Origin: Pedobacter africanus
GTDB taxonomy: Bacteria; Bacteroidota; Bacteroidia; Sphingobacteriales; Sphingobacteriaceae
DNA length: 64,000 bases
Direction: 5' to 3'
Assembly: GCF_900176535.1 (NCBI RefSeq)
Contig: NZ_FWXT01000001.1
Coordinates: 1 to 64,000, forward strand
Shown here: positions 53,932-63,738 of the stretch, piece after piece
How positions within the stretch are numbered: position 1 is the stretch's first letter
Layout of the letters: each line of letters starts with the position of its first letter
The notes under the pieces: model-generated
Database searches by the model: none
What the model saw: only the letters and a program-made list of their open reading frames with translations
Told to the model about the DNA's origin: nothing
Position numbers and translations under genes: made by a program

Positions 53932-55716
53932 ATGACCAGTATTAAACAAGCTGCAACGTTATTGCTAATCCTGACCATTACCACCTTACTCTCTATTTTT
54001 TGTACCCAAAAACAAACGCCCACAGAAAAGGTGAAGGCGCTTTTCAGCAAAGAACTGGCTGGCTTGCAGTCGCAGGTAGACCAGCGGCTTTTTACCGCGG
54101 TACAGCAAAAAGATGAGCAAAAAATAAAAACTGCTTTTATCGCTGCAAGGGCGCAATATAAAAAAATAGAATACTATGTTGAATATTTCTTCCCTTCCAG
54201 TTCGGTGATGATCAACGGTGCCCCTATTGACGAAATTGAACTCGGCGAAAACCTGGTAGAAAAACCCACAGGCTTCCAGGTAATGGAAGAACTGATCTAT
54301 GAGGCCCCTACCACTGAGAGCCGGAACGAACTGCTTAACGAAGTTAAAAAGATGCAGTTGAATCTAAAACGAATGGACCGCTACAACCAGCAGTACGAAA
54401 TCACTGATGCACAACTGTTTGATGCCATCCGACTGGAGCTGTTTCGCATCACCAGCCTGGGTATTACCGGCTTTGACACTCCTGCAGCCTTGCAATCTTT
54501 ACCCGAGGCCGCTGCCGCTTTAAACGGGATCATGGATGTTTTAGGTCTTTACGGGGCCGGCGACGACCTGCACACAAGTTTAAAAGCTGCAATTGCAGTA
54601 CTCAAAGCGGCCAAAGATTTCAATAGTTTCGACCGGCTGAATTTCATTACGGCGTATCTGCAGCCCATTGGCAATCAAACTGATCAGCTACGCAGGAAAC
54701 GGAAAATCAGTACCGCAGCAAGTGGCTCGGCACTGCAGGACGATGCGGTAAGCCTATTTCAAAAAGATGCCTTCAATGTCAACAGATTTGTCGGAAACCA
54801 TACCGAATACCAGTCGGACGCAAAAATTGCGCTGGGCAAAACCCTGTTCAACAGCAGTGTCCTATCCAATGCAGGCAACCGAAGCTGTGCCAGCTGTCAC
54901 CATGAGGCCAAAGCCTTTACCGACGGACTTGCCACTGCCTCTGGTTTGAAAGGAATGCTCTTAAGGAACACCCCAACCTTAACTTACGCAGGCTTACAAC
55001 GCGGCTTTTTCTACGACCTGAAAGCAGGATCACTGGAAGACCAGGCCCTGGATGTGGTGCACCATAAAAACGAAATGGACGGATCGCTGGACGAAGCTTC
55101 CAAACGCCTGAACAGTGAGAAAACCTATACTGCGGCTTTTGCGGCAGCCTTTAAAGATAAGGCAGGCCAGGCAGACCCATGGCGGATCCAGCATGCCCTG
55201 GCTTCCTACATCCGTTCGCTTTCACCATTTTCGTCGCGGCTCGACAAATACATGCGTGGTGATAAAAAACAGTTAAATACTGAAGAAAAATCAGGTTTTA
55301 ACCTGTTCATGGGGAAGGCCAAATGTGGAAGCTGCCATTTTGCACCTTTGTTTAATGGTACCCAGGCACCATTGTTCCAGAAAAGCGAGGCCGAAGTACT
55401 GGGTGTACCTTCCCGTCCGGATACCATCAATGCTTCTATCGATAGGGATGAAGGACGCTATACGCTAAACCCTTACCCGCAATACAAATATGCATTTAAG
55501 ACGATCAGCCTGCGCAACGTTTCCAAAACTGCGCCTTACATGCACAATGGGGTGTACAAAACGCTGGAAGAAGTGCTCGACTTTTACAACCGTGGTGGCG
55601 GGGCCGGTATTGGTATAGTGCTCGACAACCAGACTTTAGCCCCTGATCCTTTAAACCTGAGTAAAAAAGAAATGCAGGATATTGTGGCCTTTCTGAAAAC
55701 GCTGGATGACAAATAA
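53932..55716 (+). CDS. Imelysin-like / di-heme cytochrome c peroxidase fusion lipoprotein
   Basis: 594 residues. A lipoprotein-type signal (LLTLSIFC-like end, Cys24). Residues ~35-270 look like an imelysin-type helical domain. The C-terminal ~300 residues are a MauG/CcpA di-heme peroxidase with two CxxCH haem sites (CASCHHE and CGSCHFA) and the APYMHNGVYKTLEEVLDFY end pattern. Such proteins reduce peroxide or oxidise other proteins in the periplasm. It follows the PhoX-type gene with a terminator between; the pair often occurs together in this group. Confidence 0.9.
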   Translation: MTSIKQAATLLLILTITTLLSIFCTQKQTPTEKVKALFSKELAGLQSQVDQRLFTAVQQKDEQKIKTAFIAARAQYKKIEYYVEYFFPSSSVMINGAPIDEIELGENLVEKPTGFQVMEELIYEAPTTESRNELLNEVKKMQLNLKRMDRYNQQYEITDAQLFDAIRLELFRITSLGITGFDTPAALQSLPEAAAALNGIMDVLGLYGAGDDLHTSLKAAIAVLKAAKDFNSFDRLNFITAYLQPIGNQTDQLRRKRKISTAASGSALQDDAVSLFQKDAFNVNRFVGNHTEYQSDAKIALGKTLFNSSVLSNAGNRSCASCHHEAKAFTDGLATASGLKGMLLRNTPTLTYAGLQRGFFYDLKAGSLEDQALDVVHHKNEMDGSLDEASKRLNSEKTYTAAFAAAFKDKAGQADPWRIQHALASYIRSLSPFSSRLDKYMRGDKKQLNTEEKSGFNLFMGKAKCGSCHFAPLFNGTQAPLFQKSEAEVLGVPSRPDTINASIDRDEGRYTLNPYPQYKYAFKTISLRNVSKTAPYMHNGVYKTLEEVLDFYNRGGGAGIGIVLDNQTLAPDPLNLSKKEMQDIVAFLKTLDDK

Positions 55717-55747
55717 AAAAAGGCCGCTAAGCGGCCTTTTTTTATTT
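55711..55747. terminator. Bidirectional terminator
   Basis: A perfect 17-bp inverted repeat (arms 55711-55727 and 55731-55747, core AGGCCGC/GCGGCCT, loop TAA) with A and T runs on both flanks. It ends the peroxidase gene on the plus strand and the phosphodiesterase-phosphatase gene on the minus strand; the two stops lie within it. Confidence 0.9.
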
Positions 55748-57601
55748 GCGTTTGCCAGGTTCCAGCACCTGCAATATTTTATGAAAGAGCTGATTGTTGG
55801 GATAGGTGCCCCTGAAGGTTTCGGCACCAGGTCCATAGGCAAATACCGGCACCATGATATTGGTATGGTCGTTGGTACTGAATTCGCCACTTAGGGTTCC
55901 GCTTTCTGTACTGGCGTCCAGCAGCGTTAAGCCCCCTGTTTCATGATCGGCAGTAACAATAACCAGGGTTTCCCCGTCCTGATCGGCAAAGCGCAGGGCG
56001 GCCTCTACTGTTTTATCGAAATCATGCAGTTCGGTAATGACATAAGGCAGATCGTTGGCATGCCCGCCATAATCTATCTGCGCCCCTTCAGCCATGATAA
56101 AGAAGCCTTTTTTAGGGTTACGCAGCAATTGGATGCTGTGCAGCAGCGCCTGCTTTAACACATCTCCCCTGCCATCTTTTACCGGGCGGGTAGCTTCGTC
56201 TGGAAGCAATACCAGTTGTTTGCCGGAAGTTTGAGTTAAAAAAGCATCCAGGCCTGTACTCAGGGTAAAGCCCTGCGCTTTCAGTTTATCCATCAGCTGT
56301 GCATCTTTATTCTGCAGAAAGCTTTTCTGGTTGGAACCGATCAGGAGCTCAGTTTTGCTATTGAGCAGGTCGCGGGCAATTTCCTGGCTCATGGAGCGGT
56401 CAGTCTGGTGCGCGTAAAACACGGCCGGGGTAGCATCGGTAATATCGCCCACGCTGATGATGCCACTCTTTATGCCATAGCCAGCCAGGGTATCTACCAG
56501 ATTGGTACGTTTTTTATTATCCGTACCCATACCGATATAGCGGTTGTTTGTTTTTTCGCCCATGGCCATGGCCGAGCCGCCGGCTGCAGAATCGGTATTG
56601 TCTGCATTGGCAGCTGCTGTTTGGGAGAAGCCAATATTGCGCATCTGGCCAATGTTCAGGCTGCCATGGTTGGCAACGGTGGCGGCGTGGATCTGTGCCA
56701 GCCCCATTCCATCCCCAATCAGCAGGATGATATTTTTAGCTGTTTTTTTCAGTCCATCGCTTTTATAATCAGGTGTATAAACCGGGTAAGCAAGCGGGTT
56801 GCTGTAACTGAGTTTCTTACGGTTCAGGTAAAAACTGCGTAGCTTTTCCGGCTGATCGGTATTGAGCCAGTATACCCCGAGTTTTTCCAGCACAATCCAG
56901 GTATTGGGGCTATCCTGTGTGGCCCAGAAACGAAAGGGCTTGTTTTTTTGCCTGGCCTGAGCAATCACAGTTCTTAATTTAGCTTCATCAGCTTTTGTGG
57001 GCGTGCCTTTTCCATTCCAGGCCGTATATTTCTTAAGGTCATCGCTGATCATCGCTACGCGTTTCAGCTGTTCGGGGGTATAAGTAGTATAAGGTCGTCC
57101 ATCGAAAGCAATATAACCCGGGTAGTTTTTAAAATTTTCCGCTGAGGGCATATCGCCGCTCAATACAATGCGGATGGCATGTGGGTTATGGTCCGACTTA
57201 AAAACATCACCGTAAACATTTAAGGCTTTGATCAGCTGGGGCAATACCTGCTGGTGGTTTTTCTTGATGTCTATCACCAGCTGCAGTTTCATGGCCGTAT
57301 CCAGGTAAGGCCTGTTCCCGTTTTTCTGATAAAGAGCAGCCAGGGGATCCAGGTACAGCTGTTTAAGCGTGGCATTGGGTTTGATCTCGCTGGTATCATG
57401 TGCCACATAGAGTTCGCCGTTCTTCAGGAAAACATCGGCTTCAATGGACCCCATACCGGCATAATATGCTGTAAGCAAGGGGATGTTCTGGTGGTAATCG
57501 TTATGGCTATGCCCCTGGTTAGGGCTTAAGCCGGATTGTGCTTTGGTGTTAAAGGAAAGCAGCAGCCCTGTAAACAGGGTAAAATAAAACAGTTGCTTCA
57601 T
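55742..57601 (-). CDS. Phosphodiesterase (GDPD/PI-PLC-like) - alkaline phosphatase fusion
   Basis: About 619 residues from the ATG at 57601, which gives a signal peptide (MKQLFYFTLFTGLLLSF). An in-frame start 21 codons upstream adds residues before it. The N-terminal ~250 residues resemble a GDPD/PI-PLC TIM barrel: QGHSHNDYHQN, GSIEADVFL and YVAHDTSE give the His, Glu and Asp of the active site. The C-terminal part is a metal-dependent alkaline phosphatase with IGDGMGLAQIHAAT, catalytic Ser in DSAAGGSAMAMG, and VTADHETGGLTL. The pair would first split a phosphodiester, then release phosphate. It lies 77 bases past the susD-like gene on the same strand. Confidence 0.85.
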   Translation of the reverse strand: MKQLFYFTLFTGLLLSFNTKAQSGLSPNQGHSHNDYHQNIPLLTAYYAGMGSIEADVFLKNGELYVAHDTSEIKPNATLKQLYLDPLAALYQKNGNRPYLDTAMKLQLVIDIKKNHQQVLPQLIKALNVYGDVFKSDHNPHAIRIVLSGDMPSAENFKNYPGYIAFDGRPYTTYTPEQLKRVAMISDDLKKYTAWNGKGTPTKADEAKLRTVIAQARQKNKPFRFWATQDSPNTWIVLEKLGVYWLNTDQPEKLRSFYLNRKKLSYSNPLAYPVYTPDYKSDGLKKTAKNIILLIGDGMGLAQIHAATVANHGSLNIGQMRNIGFSQTAAANADNTDSAAGGSAMAMGEKTNNRYIGMGTDNKKRTNLVDTLAGYGIKSGIISVGDITDATPAVFYAHQTDRSMSQEIARDLLNSKTELLIGSNQKSFLQNKDAQLMDKLKAQGFTLSTGLDAFLTQTSGKQLVLLPDEATRPVKDGRGDVLKQALLHSIQLLRNPKKGFFIMAEGAQIDYGGHANDLPYVITELHDFDKTVEAALRFADQDGETLVIVTADHETGGLTLLDASTESGTLSGEFSTNDHTNIMVPVFAYGPGAETFRGTYPNNQLFHKILQVLEPGKRK

Positions 57602-57677
57602 CAGCGCTTGGTTAATGGTTTTACTAAAATACAGAAAATGAGGATGTCTGTAAAACACCCTCATTTTATTAAAAGAC

Positions 57678-59207
57678 CTACCAGCCCGGGTTCTGTTTGA
57701 TTACCCCGCCGCTGTTGTCAATTTCTCTTTGCGGCACAGCCCATACATCGTGTACCTGAGGGTTAAATGCCCTTGCGGCCCAGATCTCCTTGCCCTGCGA
57801 GTCGTGCAGTGGTTTGGCATAGGTAGCTTCTGCATCTCCCCAGCGTACCAGATCGCGGTGGCGGTCGGCCCACTCCCCTGCCAGCTCATTGCGGCGTTCC
57901 CTTTTCAGGTCGGTCATGGTCATGCCTGTTTTAATGCCTAAGCCGGCGCGCTGGCGGATCTTGTTCAGTTCTGTATCACCAGACCCGGCTCCGGTGGTCA
58001 TGATCGCAGCTTCGGCCTTGATCAGCAGTACCTCGGCATAGCGCATCAGCGGCACGTTCAGGTCGGTAGTCCCGTTATCCCCATTCGGGTTTACATGCAA
58101 AGGAATAGGATTCGGATAAGAAAAAGGCTCCATGTACTTTTTAAACTGGTAATCGGATGTGGCACCACCGTCTTTGGTAAAGCTGCGTTCCTGCCCGAAA
58201 TACATGAACTTATCGCCTGTCTTCAGGATGGTCGCTTCGCGGCGCTGATCGCCCGCCTCATAAGAATCGTACAGTTCTTTGGTGGGCAGGTAATAGCCCC
58301 AGCCATTGTAAATGTTCCAGCCTTTATTGGTCAGCATTACCCCCGGCAGCTTACTGCCCCAGCCTGTACCGCCTACACTTGGAGAGCACACTACCGACCA
58401 GATGTATTCTTTAGACCAGTTATTGGTGGCTTTAAACACATCTGCAAAGCCGGTCAGCACCAATTCGTGTTTGCCTGACCCGATCACCAGATCTGCATAT
58501 TTTCTGGCATTGGCATAATCTTTTTTGTACAGGTACACTTTCGACATATAGGCCCATGCCGCAGTTTTGTGCGCCTTGCCATAGTCGGCCGGCTTCATAT
58601 CTGTAAAGTAAGGTAAATGATCTACTGCCTTTTCCAGTAACTGAATGATGTAATCGTAATTTTCATTTACATTTTTTGCTCTGGGAATGACAGCCGAGGC
58701 ATCTGTTTCGGGGGTAACAATGGGCACACCAGCCTTATCATTTCCATAATTCGCTGCCAGCTGGAAATACACCAGACCGGCATTGAAGTAAGCATCACCA
58801 ATGATCTGTTTCTTCAGTTCTTCGTCCATAGGGATACCCGGAACGTTTTTGATGATGTCGTTTGCACGCTTAATGATGGCATAGCGCATAGACCATTGCG
58901 ACTCTGTATATCCGCCCCCGATGTAGTTTTTATTGAAGTTCTTGATGTTATCGGCCTCGGGTTTGTTACGACCGGTTACCATATCGTCGCTGGCATTGAT
59001 AAACCAGAACATTCCCCTGCCATAGTAATCTTCTTCATTGTATTTTTCATAGAGTCCCGCTTCAGCTTTTAGGGCATCCTCTTTGGTTTTCCAGAAGTTT
59101 TGTGCCGATGGGGCACCTTCGGGTGTAATGTTCAGCTGGTCTTTGCAGGAACTTAAGAGGGCAAAGGCAGCCAGGGCTATGTATTTTATACTTTGTTTCA
59201 TTTTCAT
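57678..59207 (-). CDS. SusD/RagB family outer-membrane lipoprotein
   Basis: 509 residues. Lipoprotein signal (IKYIALAAFALLSSC). SusD N-terminal pattern NITPEGAPSAQNFWKTKEDA and C-terminal NKIRQRAGLGIKTGM then RRNELAGEWADRHRDLVRWG. It follows susC by 11 bases and precedes the phosphodiesterase-phosphatase gene. Likely binds the compound that the fused phosphatase acts on. Confidence 0.93.
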   Translation of the reverse strand: MKMKQSIKYIALAAFALLSSCKDQLNITPEGAPSAQNFWKTKEDALKAEAGLYEKYNEEDYYGRGMFWFINASDDMVTGRNKPEADNIKNFNKNYIGGGYTESQWSMRYAIIKRANDIIKNVPGIPMDEELKKQIIGDAYFNAGLVYFQLAANYGNDKAGVPIVTPETDASAVIPRAKNVNENYDYIIQLLEKAVDHLPYFTDMKPADYGKAHKTAAWAYMSKVYLYKKDYANARKYADLVIGSGKHELVLTGFADVFKATNNWSKEYIWSVVCSPSVGGTGWGSKLPGVMLTNKGWNIYNGWGYYLPTKELYDSYEAGDQRREATILKTGDKFMYFGQERSFTKDGGATSDYQFKKYMEPFSYPNPIPLHVNPNGDNGTTDLNVPLMRYAEVLLIKAEAAIMTTGAGSGDTELNKIRQRAGLGIKTGMTMTDLKRERRNELAGEWADRHRDLVRWGDAEATYAKPLHDSQGKEIWAARAFNPQVHDVWAVPQREIDNSGGVIKQNPGW

Positions 59208-59218
59208 TGTATTACAGA

Positions 59219-62200
59219 TTATAAATTCACATTAAGACCGATGAGGAAACTTCTGGACTGCGGATAACGGCCTGTGTCCAGTCCATAGTTGTCCATTCCT
59301 ATTTCCGGATCGAAACCAGAATACCTGGTAATGGTGAACAGGTTATTTGAAGTGGCATACACACGGATGGCACCGGCCTTAATTTTATTGCTCAGGTTTT
59401 TAGGAAGGGTATAACCCAGCGTAATGTTGCGTAGACGTAAGTAAGAACCATCTTCTACATAGAAATCGGAGGCGTTAAAGTTTCCGTTATCGTCGTCTTT
59501 TGTAGAAATGACCGGCACCTTTCCATTGGGGTTTTCGGGCGACCAGGCATCGAGTATGCCCACCAGTTTGTTGTAGGATGGGCCGCTGGCGCTGTAGGTG
59601 GTACGTTTAACCGCATTGAATAGTTTATTGCCCTGTACACCCTGTGCAAAAATATTGATGTCAAATCCTTTATAGGCGGCGTTAAAGCTCAATCCGTAGG
59701 AGAAATCAGGATAGGCACTCCCTGCAAAATAGCGGTCGCCCCCGTCAATAGATCCGCTGTCGTCGAGATCGGCAAACCTGAAATCGCCCGGACGCGCCTT
59801 AGGCTGGATCTTTACACCTTTGGAGTTCACATGGTTGTCCACTTCGGCCTGGGTCTGGAAAATACCCTGGGTTTTGCGTACGTAATAGCTGTAAAGGGGC
59901 TGTCCTACTTTGATGAACAAAGGAGCGAGTTCATTCCTGAAGTTGTTGGATACGGCGATGTTCTCCAGTCCCGGTGCAAGTTCCAGCACCTTGTTGTTGA
60001 TCTTGGTCAGGGATGCAGTTACCGAATAGGTAAAGGCTTTATTTTTGTCAGCGGTATAAGTGATACCCAGTTCAATCCCTTTGTCGCGTACCAGACCGGC
60101 GTTGATGGTCTGGGAGTTCAGTCCTGCCGTTCCGGGTAAGGGCTTGGTCAGGATCATCTTATCGATATCCTTAATGAAATAATCGGCTGTTAAGGTCAGG
60201 CTGTTTTTCAGGAAGCCCAGGTCGATACCCACATTGGTTTGTTTGGACTCTGCCCATTTCATGTCGGGGTTTTCCAGCACAGTAGATACCAATCCGTTCT
60301 GCAGGGTGGGCACCTGGCCAAAATAAGCCTTTGTTTTGCTCAGGAGCGGGCTCACATCCGTAGGCTGCAATTGGGCAAGGTTGCCCAGCAGTCCGTAACT
60401 GCCCCTCAGTTTCAGTTCATTTAACCAGGTGCTTTCTTTTAAAAAGTTCTCTTTGCTCAGCACCCATCCGGCAGAAACGGAATAATAATTACGGAACCTG
60501 TTCTCTGCTTTAGGTACCAGTGAGGAACCATCGCGGCGACCGATCAGCGATAAGAGGTACTTTTCGGCATAGTTGTAATTTGCACGTACGAAAGTGGATG
60601 ACAGCGCGGTCGACACGAGGTCGCTCAATGCCGGTTCAAAAACAGTCGCATTCACCAGGTACCTTTTCGAAGGGGCCTCATCATCAAAGTCCCTTCCGAT
60701 TACAGAAAAGCCTTTGTATTTTGTTTTCTGGAAAGAAAAGCCAGCGGTAAAATCAAGGTGATGCAGGCCCAGGTCTTTTTTCCAGGCCAGCACCTGTTCT
60801 GCAAGGATATCTGTTAAAACCCTGTCTTTCTCTTCCAGTGAGTTGGAGAGCATGGGCTTGCCCACTTCCGGGCGTTTTGGTGTAAAAATTTTAGAATGGT
60901 AAAAGCCTTTGGTTACGCTCAGGTTAGACCGGAACGTTAAGCCTTTGGCTAAACTGAATAAGGCATACGGGTTAACAATTAAAATATTTTCGGGCTTATT
61001 GATATCGGTGCGCAGCAGTTCGGCCACCGGGTTGATGATATCGCCGTAATCGCCAGCATACTGTCCGCCCGGCAGGCCTGCAAATGAACCATCAGGATTA
61101 TAAGGTGTGGCATTTGCAGGATAATAAATGGCAGAAAGCAAAGCACCAGTATAGTCACTGCTGGTATTGGCGCCTTGTCCGTTCGTGCTGCTGAACGAAA
61201 GGTTTTCCCCAACTTTTAACCAGGATGTAAGCTGGTGATCGGAGTTAACGCGGAAATTATAACGCTGCACTTTGGTATTGAGTACAATGCCTTCGGCCTG
61301 ACGGTAATTAAAGCTGAGGTAAACATTTGATTTTTCTGTACCGCCGGATATGCCCAGGTTATAGTCCTGTGTTTTACCGGTCCTGAATACCTCATCCATC
61401 CAGTTGGTACGGGTAATCTGTCCTTCCGGGTATTTTGCAGCGTCAAAAGCAGGTAAAAGGTCTGTCTTACCATTCTTTGCGGCAGTTACCGCAACCATTG
61501 CGCGCTGTTCGGCATTGAGTGGCTGCAGCTTCTTCCAGGCATTCTGGGTACCTATCTTTCCATCAAAATTGATCTGAAGTGCGCCATTTTCGCCTTTCTT
61601 TGTCGTGATCAGGATTACCCCGCCGGATGCCCTTGCCCCATAAATTGCGGCCGAACCATCTTTCAGCACAGATATGGATTCAATGTCGTTCGGGTTCAGT
61701 ACTGGTGTACCAATCACAATTGAGCCGTCTACCACATACAATACACTCTCGCCATTGATCCCCCCTGCACCCCTGATGTTCACACGCGGGCCAGAAGTTG
61801 GATCCCCCCCTTCATTGGTTACAATAACACCCGGCGATTTACCGGCCAGCACTTCGCCAACGCTGTTTACAGAGCGTGAAGAAAGCTGGTCGAGCGCCAC
61901 AGTACTTACGGCCCCGGTAAGGGTTGCTTTTTTCTGCGTGCCGTAACCTACCACAACCACCTCGCTCAGCAGGGCCTTGTCTTCCATCAGGGTAACATTA
62001 AATACCTGTCCCTCACTTACCTTAACCTGTTTGGTTTTATAGCCTACCATAGAAAAAGACAGCACTGCATCCTCTTCAACGGTAATACTGTACCTGCCAT
62101 TGGCATCGGTGGTGGTCGATTTTGCAGTACCCAGTACCTTCACAGATACGCCGGGCATGGCCAGTCCGGTGGAGTCTTTAACCACACCGCTGATCAGTCT

Positions 62201-62581
62201 GTCGGCTTTTTTTGGCGGCAGCGGAATATTTTTCAGGATGATGTAATCTCCTTTTTCCGTACAGCTGTAGCCCATTTTCCGGAGTACCTCTTCTACCTTC
62301 TCGTTTCTAAATGTTTCGTTAATTGGCCTTTTACCCTCCGAAAGCGCATCGGGGTTGTAAATGAAGCGCAGGCCCGTACTGGCTTCGATTTCTTTAAGGA
62401 CCTGGCTTGCCGGCCGTTCCTTTGTTACCTTTAAGCTGATCCTGCTTCTTTCCAGCTTTTGCGCCATACCCGGCGATGCCAGCATGGCACCGCAGAAGGT
62501 ACATAGGATTGAAAAAGTTAAAAGTGAATATTTCATGGCTTTATAAAGAGCTGCTGACCTCTTATATGAGGATTGTTTCAT
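59219..62581 (-). CDS. SusC/RagA TonB-dependent transporter with STN domain
   Basis: 1120 residues. Signal region, STN domain (PASQVLKEIEASTGLRFIYN), carboxypeptidase-regulatory domain (GVVKDSTGLAMPGVSVKVLG), plug (SEVVVVGYGTQKKATLTGAV, ISVLKDGSAAIYGARASGGV) and barrel ending SFLIGLNVNL. STN plus FecR and ECF sigma genes upstream mean it also signals substrate. It is separated from fecR by 135 bases holding a hairpin. Confidence 0.95.
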   Translation of the reverse strand: MKQSSYKRSAALYKAMKYSLLTFSILCTFCGAMLASPGMAQKLERSRISLKVTKERPASQVLKEIEASTGLRFIYNPDALSEGKRPINETFRNEKVEEVLRKMGYSCTEKGDYIILKNIPLPPKKADRLISGVVKDSTGLAMPGVSVKVLGTAKSTTTDANGRYSITVEEDAVLSFSMVGYKTKQVKVSEGQVFNVTLMEDKALLSEVVVVGYGTQKKATLTGAVSTVALDQLSSRSVNSVGEVLAGKSPGVIVTNEGGDPTSGPRVNIRGAGGINGESVLYVVDGSIVIGTPVLNPNDIESISVLKDGSAAIYGARASGGVILITTKKGENGALQINFDGKIGTQNAWKKLQPLNAEQRAMVAVTAAKNGKTDLLPAFDAAKYPEGQITRTNWMDEVFRTGKTQDYNLGISGGTEKSNVYLSFNYRQAEGIVLNTKVQRYNFRVNSDHQLTSWLKVGENLSFSSTNGQGANTSSDYTGALLSAIYYPANATPYNPDGSFAGLPGGQYAGDYGDIINPVAELLRTDINKPENILIVNPYALFSLAKGLTFRSNLSVTKGFYHSKIFTPKRPEVGKPMLSNSLEEKDRVLTDILAEQVLAWKKDLGLHHLDFTAGFSFQKTKYKGFSVIGRDFDDEAPSKRYLVNATVFEPALSDLVSTALSSTFVRANYNYAEKYLLSLIGRRDGSSLVPKAENRFRNYYSVSAGWVLSKENFLKESTWLNELKLRGSYGLLGNLAQLQPTDVSPLLSKTKAYFGQVPTLQNGLVSTVLENPDMKWAESKQTNVGIDLGFLKNSLTLTADYFIKDIDKMILTKPLPGTAGLNSQTINAGLVRDKGIELGITYTADKNKAFTYSVTASLTKINNKVLELAPGLENIAVSNNFRNELAPLFIKVGQPLYSYYVRKTQGIFQTQAEVDNHVNSKGVKIQPKARPGDFRFADLDDSGSIDGGDRYFAGSAYPDFSYGLSFNAAYKGFDINIFAQGVQGNKLFNAVKRTTYSASGPSYNKLVGILDAWSPENPNGKVPVISTKDDDNGNFNASDFYVEDGSYLRLRNITLGYTLPKNLSNKIKAGAIRVYATSNNLFTITRYSGFDPEIGMDNYGLDTGRYPQSRSFLIGLNVNL

Positions 62582-62659
62582 ATATTTATTTGTTTTTTAA
62601 CATGAATTTGTTTTAAAATTTGCCTGGCAGTACAATTGGCCTTAGACACCAGGCTTCAA

Positions 62660-62691
62660 AAATTACCGGTGCTGATCTGATCAGTGCCGGT
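62660..62691 (-). promoter_or_regulatory. Hairpin with T run between FecR and susC (possible attenuator)
   Basis: ACCGGTGCTGATC at 62665-62677 pairs (11 of 13) with GATCAGTGCCGGT at 62679-62691. On the minus strand, the stem is followed by AATTTTTG. It could let only part of transcription from the sigma/fecR genes continue into susC. Confidence 0.45.
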
Positions 62692-62716
62692 TGTTTGTTT
62701 ATCCTTCCTTATACAC

Positions 62717-63679
62717 TCATTTTTTATATACATTAAAGGTTTTATGGTCGTCTGATTGATTGAATTTCATGCGGTGCAGACTGCACAGAAGGTCCATGAT
62801 CTCTTCCGGTGCCTGCCGGGTATTGAATGTTGCCGTACATTTCAGCCTGCCCAGGGCCTGGTCTTTCAGGTTGATCTTTATGCCGTAGACATATTCCAGT
62901 TTACTGCAAACCTGCAGCAGGTTTTCCTTTTCAAATACCAGGTTTACATATACAGGGGCCGGTGTATAATCGATCAGTGCCCGTTCCTGCTTTTTATCGT
63001 AAGTGATCTGCTGCCCTTTTACCAATGTACCAAACACCTGTTTTGTATTGCCAACAGCTACTTTTCCGGTTGCCACTGTAATTTTAACTACCGGCGATAC
63101 CGCGCGGGCCTGGATGCGGAACGATGTACCCAGCACCTTGGTTTCCAGATCGTTTGTAGTTTTTACGGTAAAGGGCCGGGATTCATCGTGCGCAATATCA
63201 AAGAAAGCCTCCCCCTCATTCAGTTCGACCACACGCTTTCTGTTTGAAAATTTTAGCGGGTAAGTTAAGCATGAAGAAGGTCCCAGGCTGATTTTAGAAC
63301 CATCTGCCAGCACAATATTTTTCTTTTGCGAAGCAGTGGTGCGCACAGCAGCCAGACCGGCTGTTCCGCCTTGCCCTCCAGCTGCCGGCCAGAGCAGTAC
63401 GGCTGTACCGGCGACCAGCAGCAATATTGCAGCAGCTTTTGCCACATTGTACCATTTTTGCAGGTGGATAAACCCTGCCTCTTGGCTCTGCTGCATTTCC
63501 CGCTGGAGTTCCTGAAAAATTGCTGCCCCTATGGCGGCTTTTTGGGCTGCCCCGATAGGAAACTCCCTGTGTTCCTGGCTGGCATACCAGGTATCCACAT
63601 GCTGCCGTTCGGCCGGTGTGGCTTCCCCTGCTGCGTATTTTTCCAACAGTGCTTTTGCCTTTTCTTCTTTTGTCATCAT
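62717..63679 (-). CDS. FecR family anti-sigma factor
   Basis: 320 residues. N-terminal sigma-binding part (KEEKAKALLEKYAAGEATPA), one membrane span (AKAAAILLLVAGTAVLLW), the FecR core (NIVLADGSKISLGPSSCLTY, GEAFFDIAHDESRPFTVKT) and the DUF4974-type C-terminus. It controls the ECF sigma factor gene just upstream. Confidence 0.92.
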   Translation of the reverse strand: MMTKEEKAKALLEKYAAGEATPAERQHVDTWYASQEHREFPIGAAQKAAIGAAIFQELQREMQQSQEAGFIHLQKWYNVAKAAAILLLVAGTAVLLWPAAGGQGGTAGLAAVRTTASQKKNIVLADGSKISLGPSSCLTYPLKFSNRKRVVELNEGEAFFDIAHDESRPFTVKTTNDLETKVLGTSFRIQARAVSPVVKITVATGKVAVGNTKQVFGTLVKGQQITYDKKQERALIDYTPAPVYVNLVFEKENLLQVCSKLEYVYGIKINLKDQALGRLKCTATFNTRQAPEEIMDLLCSLHRMKFNQSDDHKTFNVYKK

Positions 63680-63738
63680 CTACAAGTCAGTTCAAAAGAA
63701 GATGGGTACCGGCAAAAAAGGTTAAGTTTGTGTTAAGT

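Noticed and set aside
53930..55716. Frameshift in the imelysin-peroxidase gene
   Set aside because: The frame is open through both domains and both haem motifs are present, so the fusion appears real.
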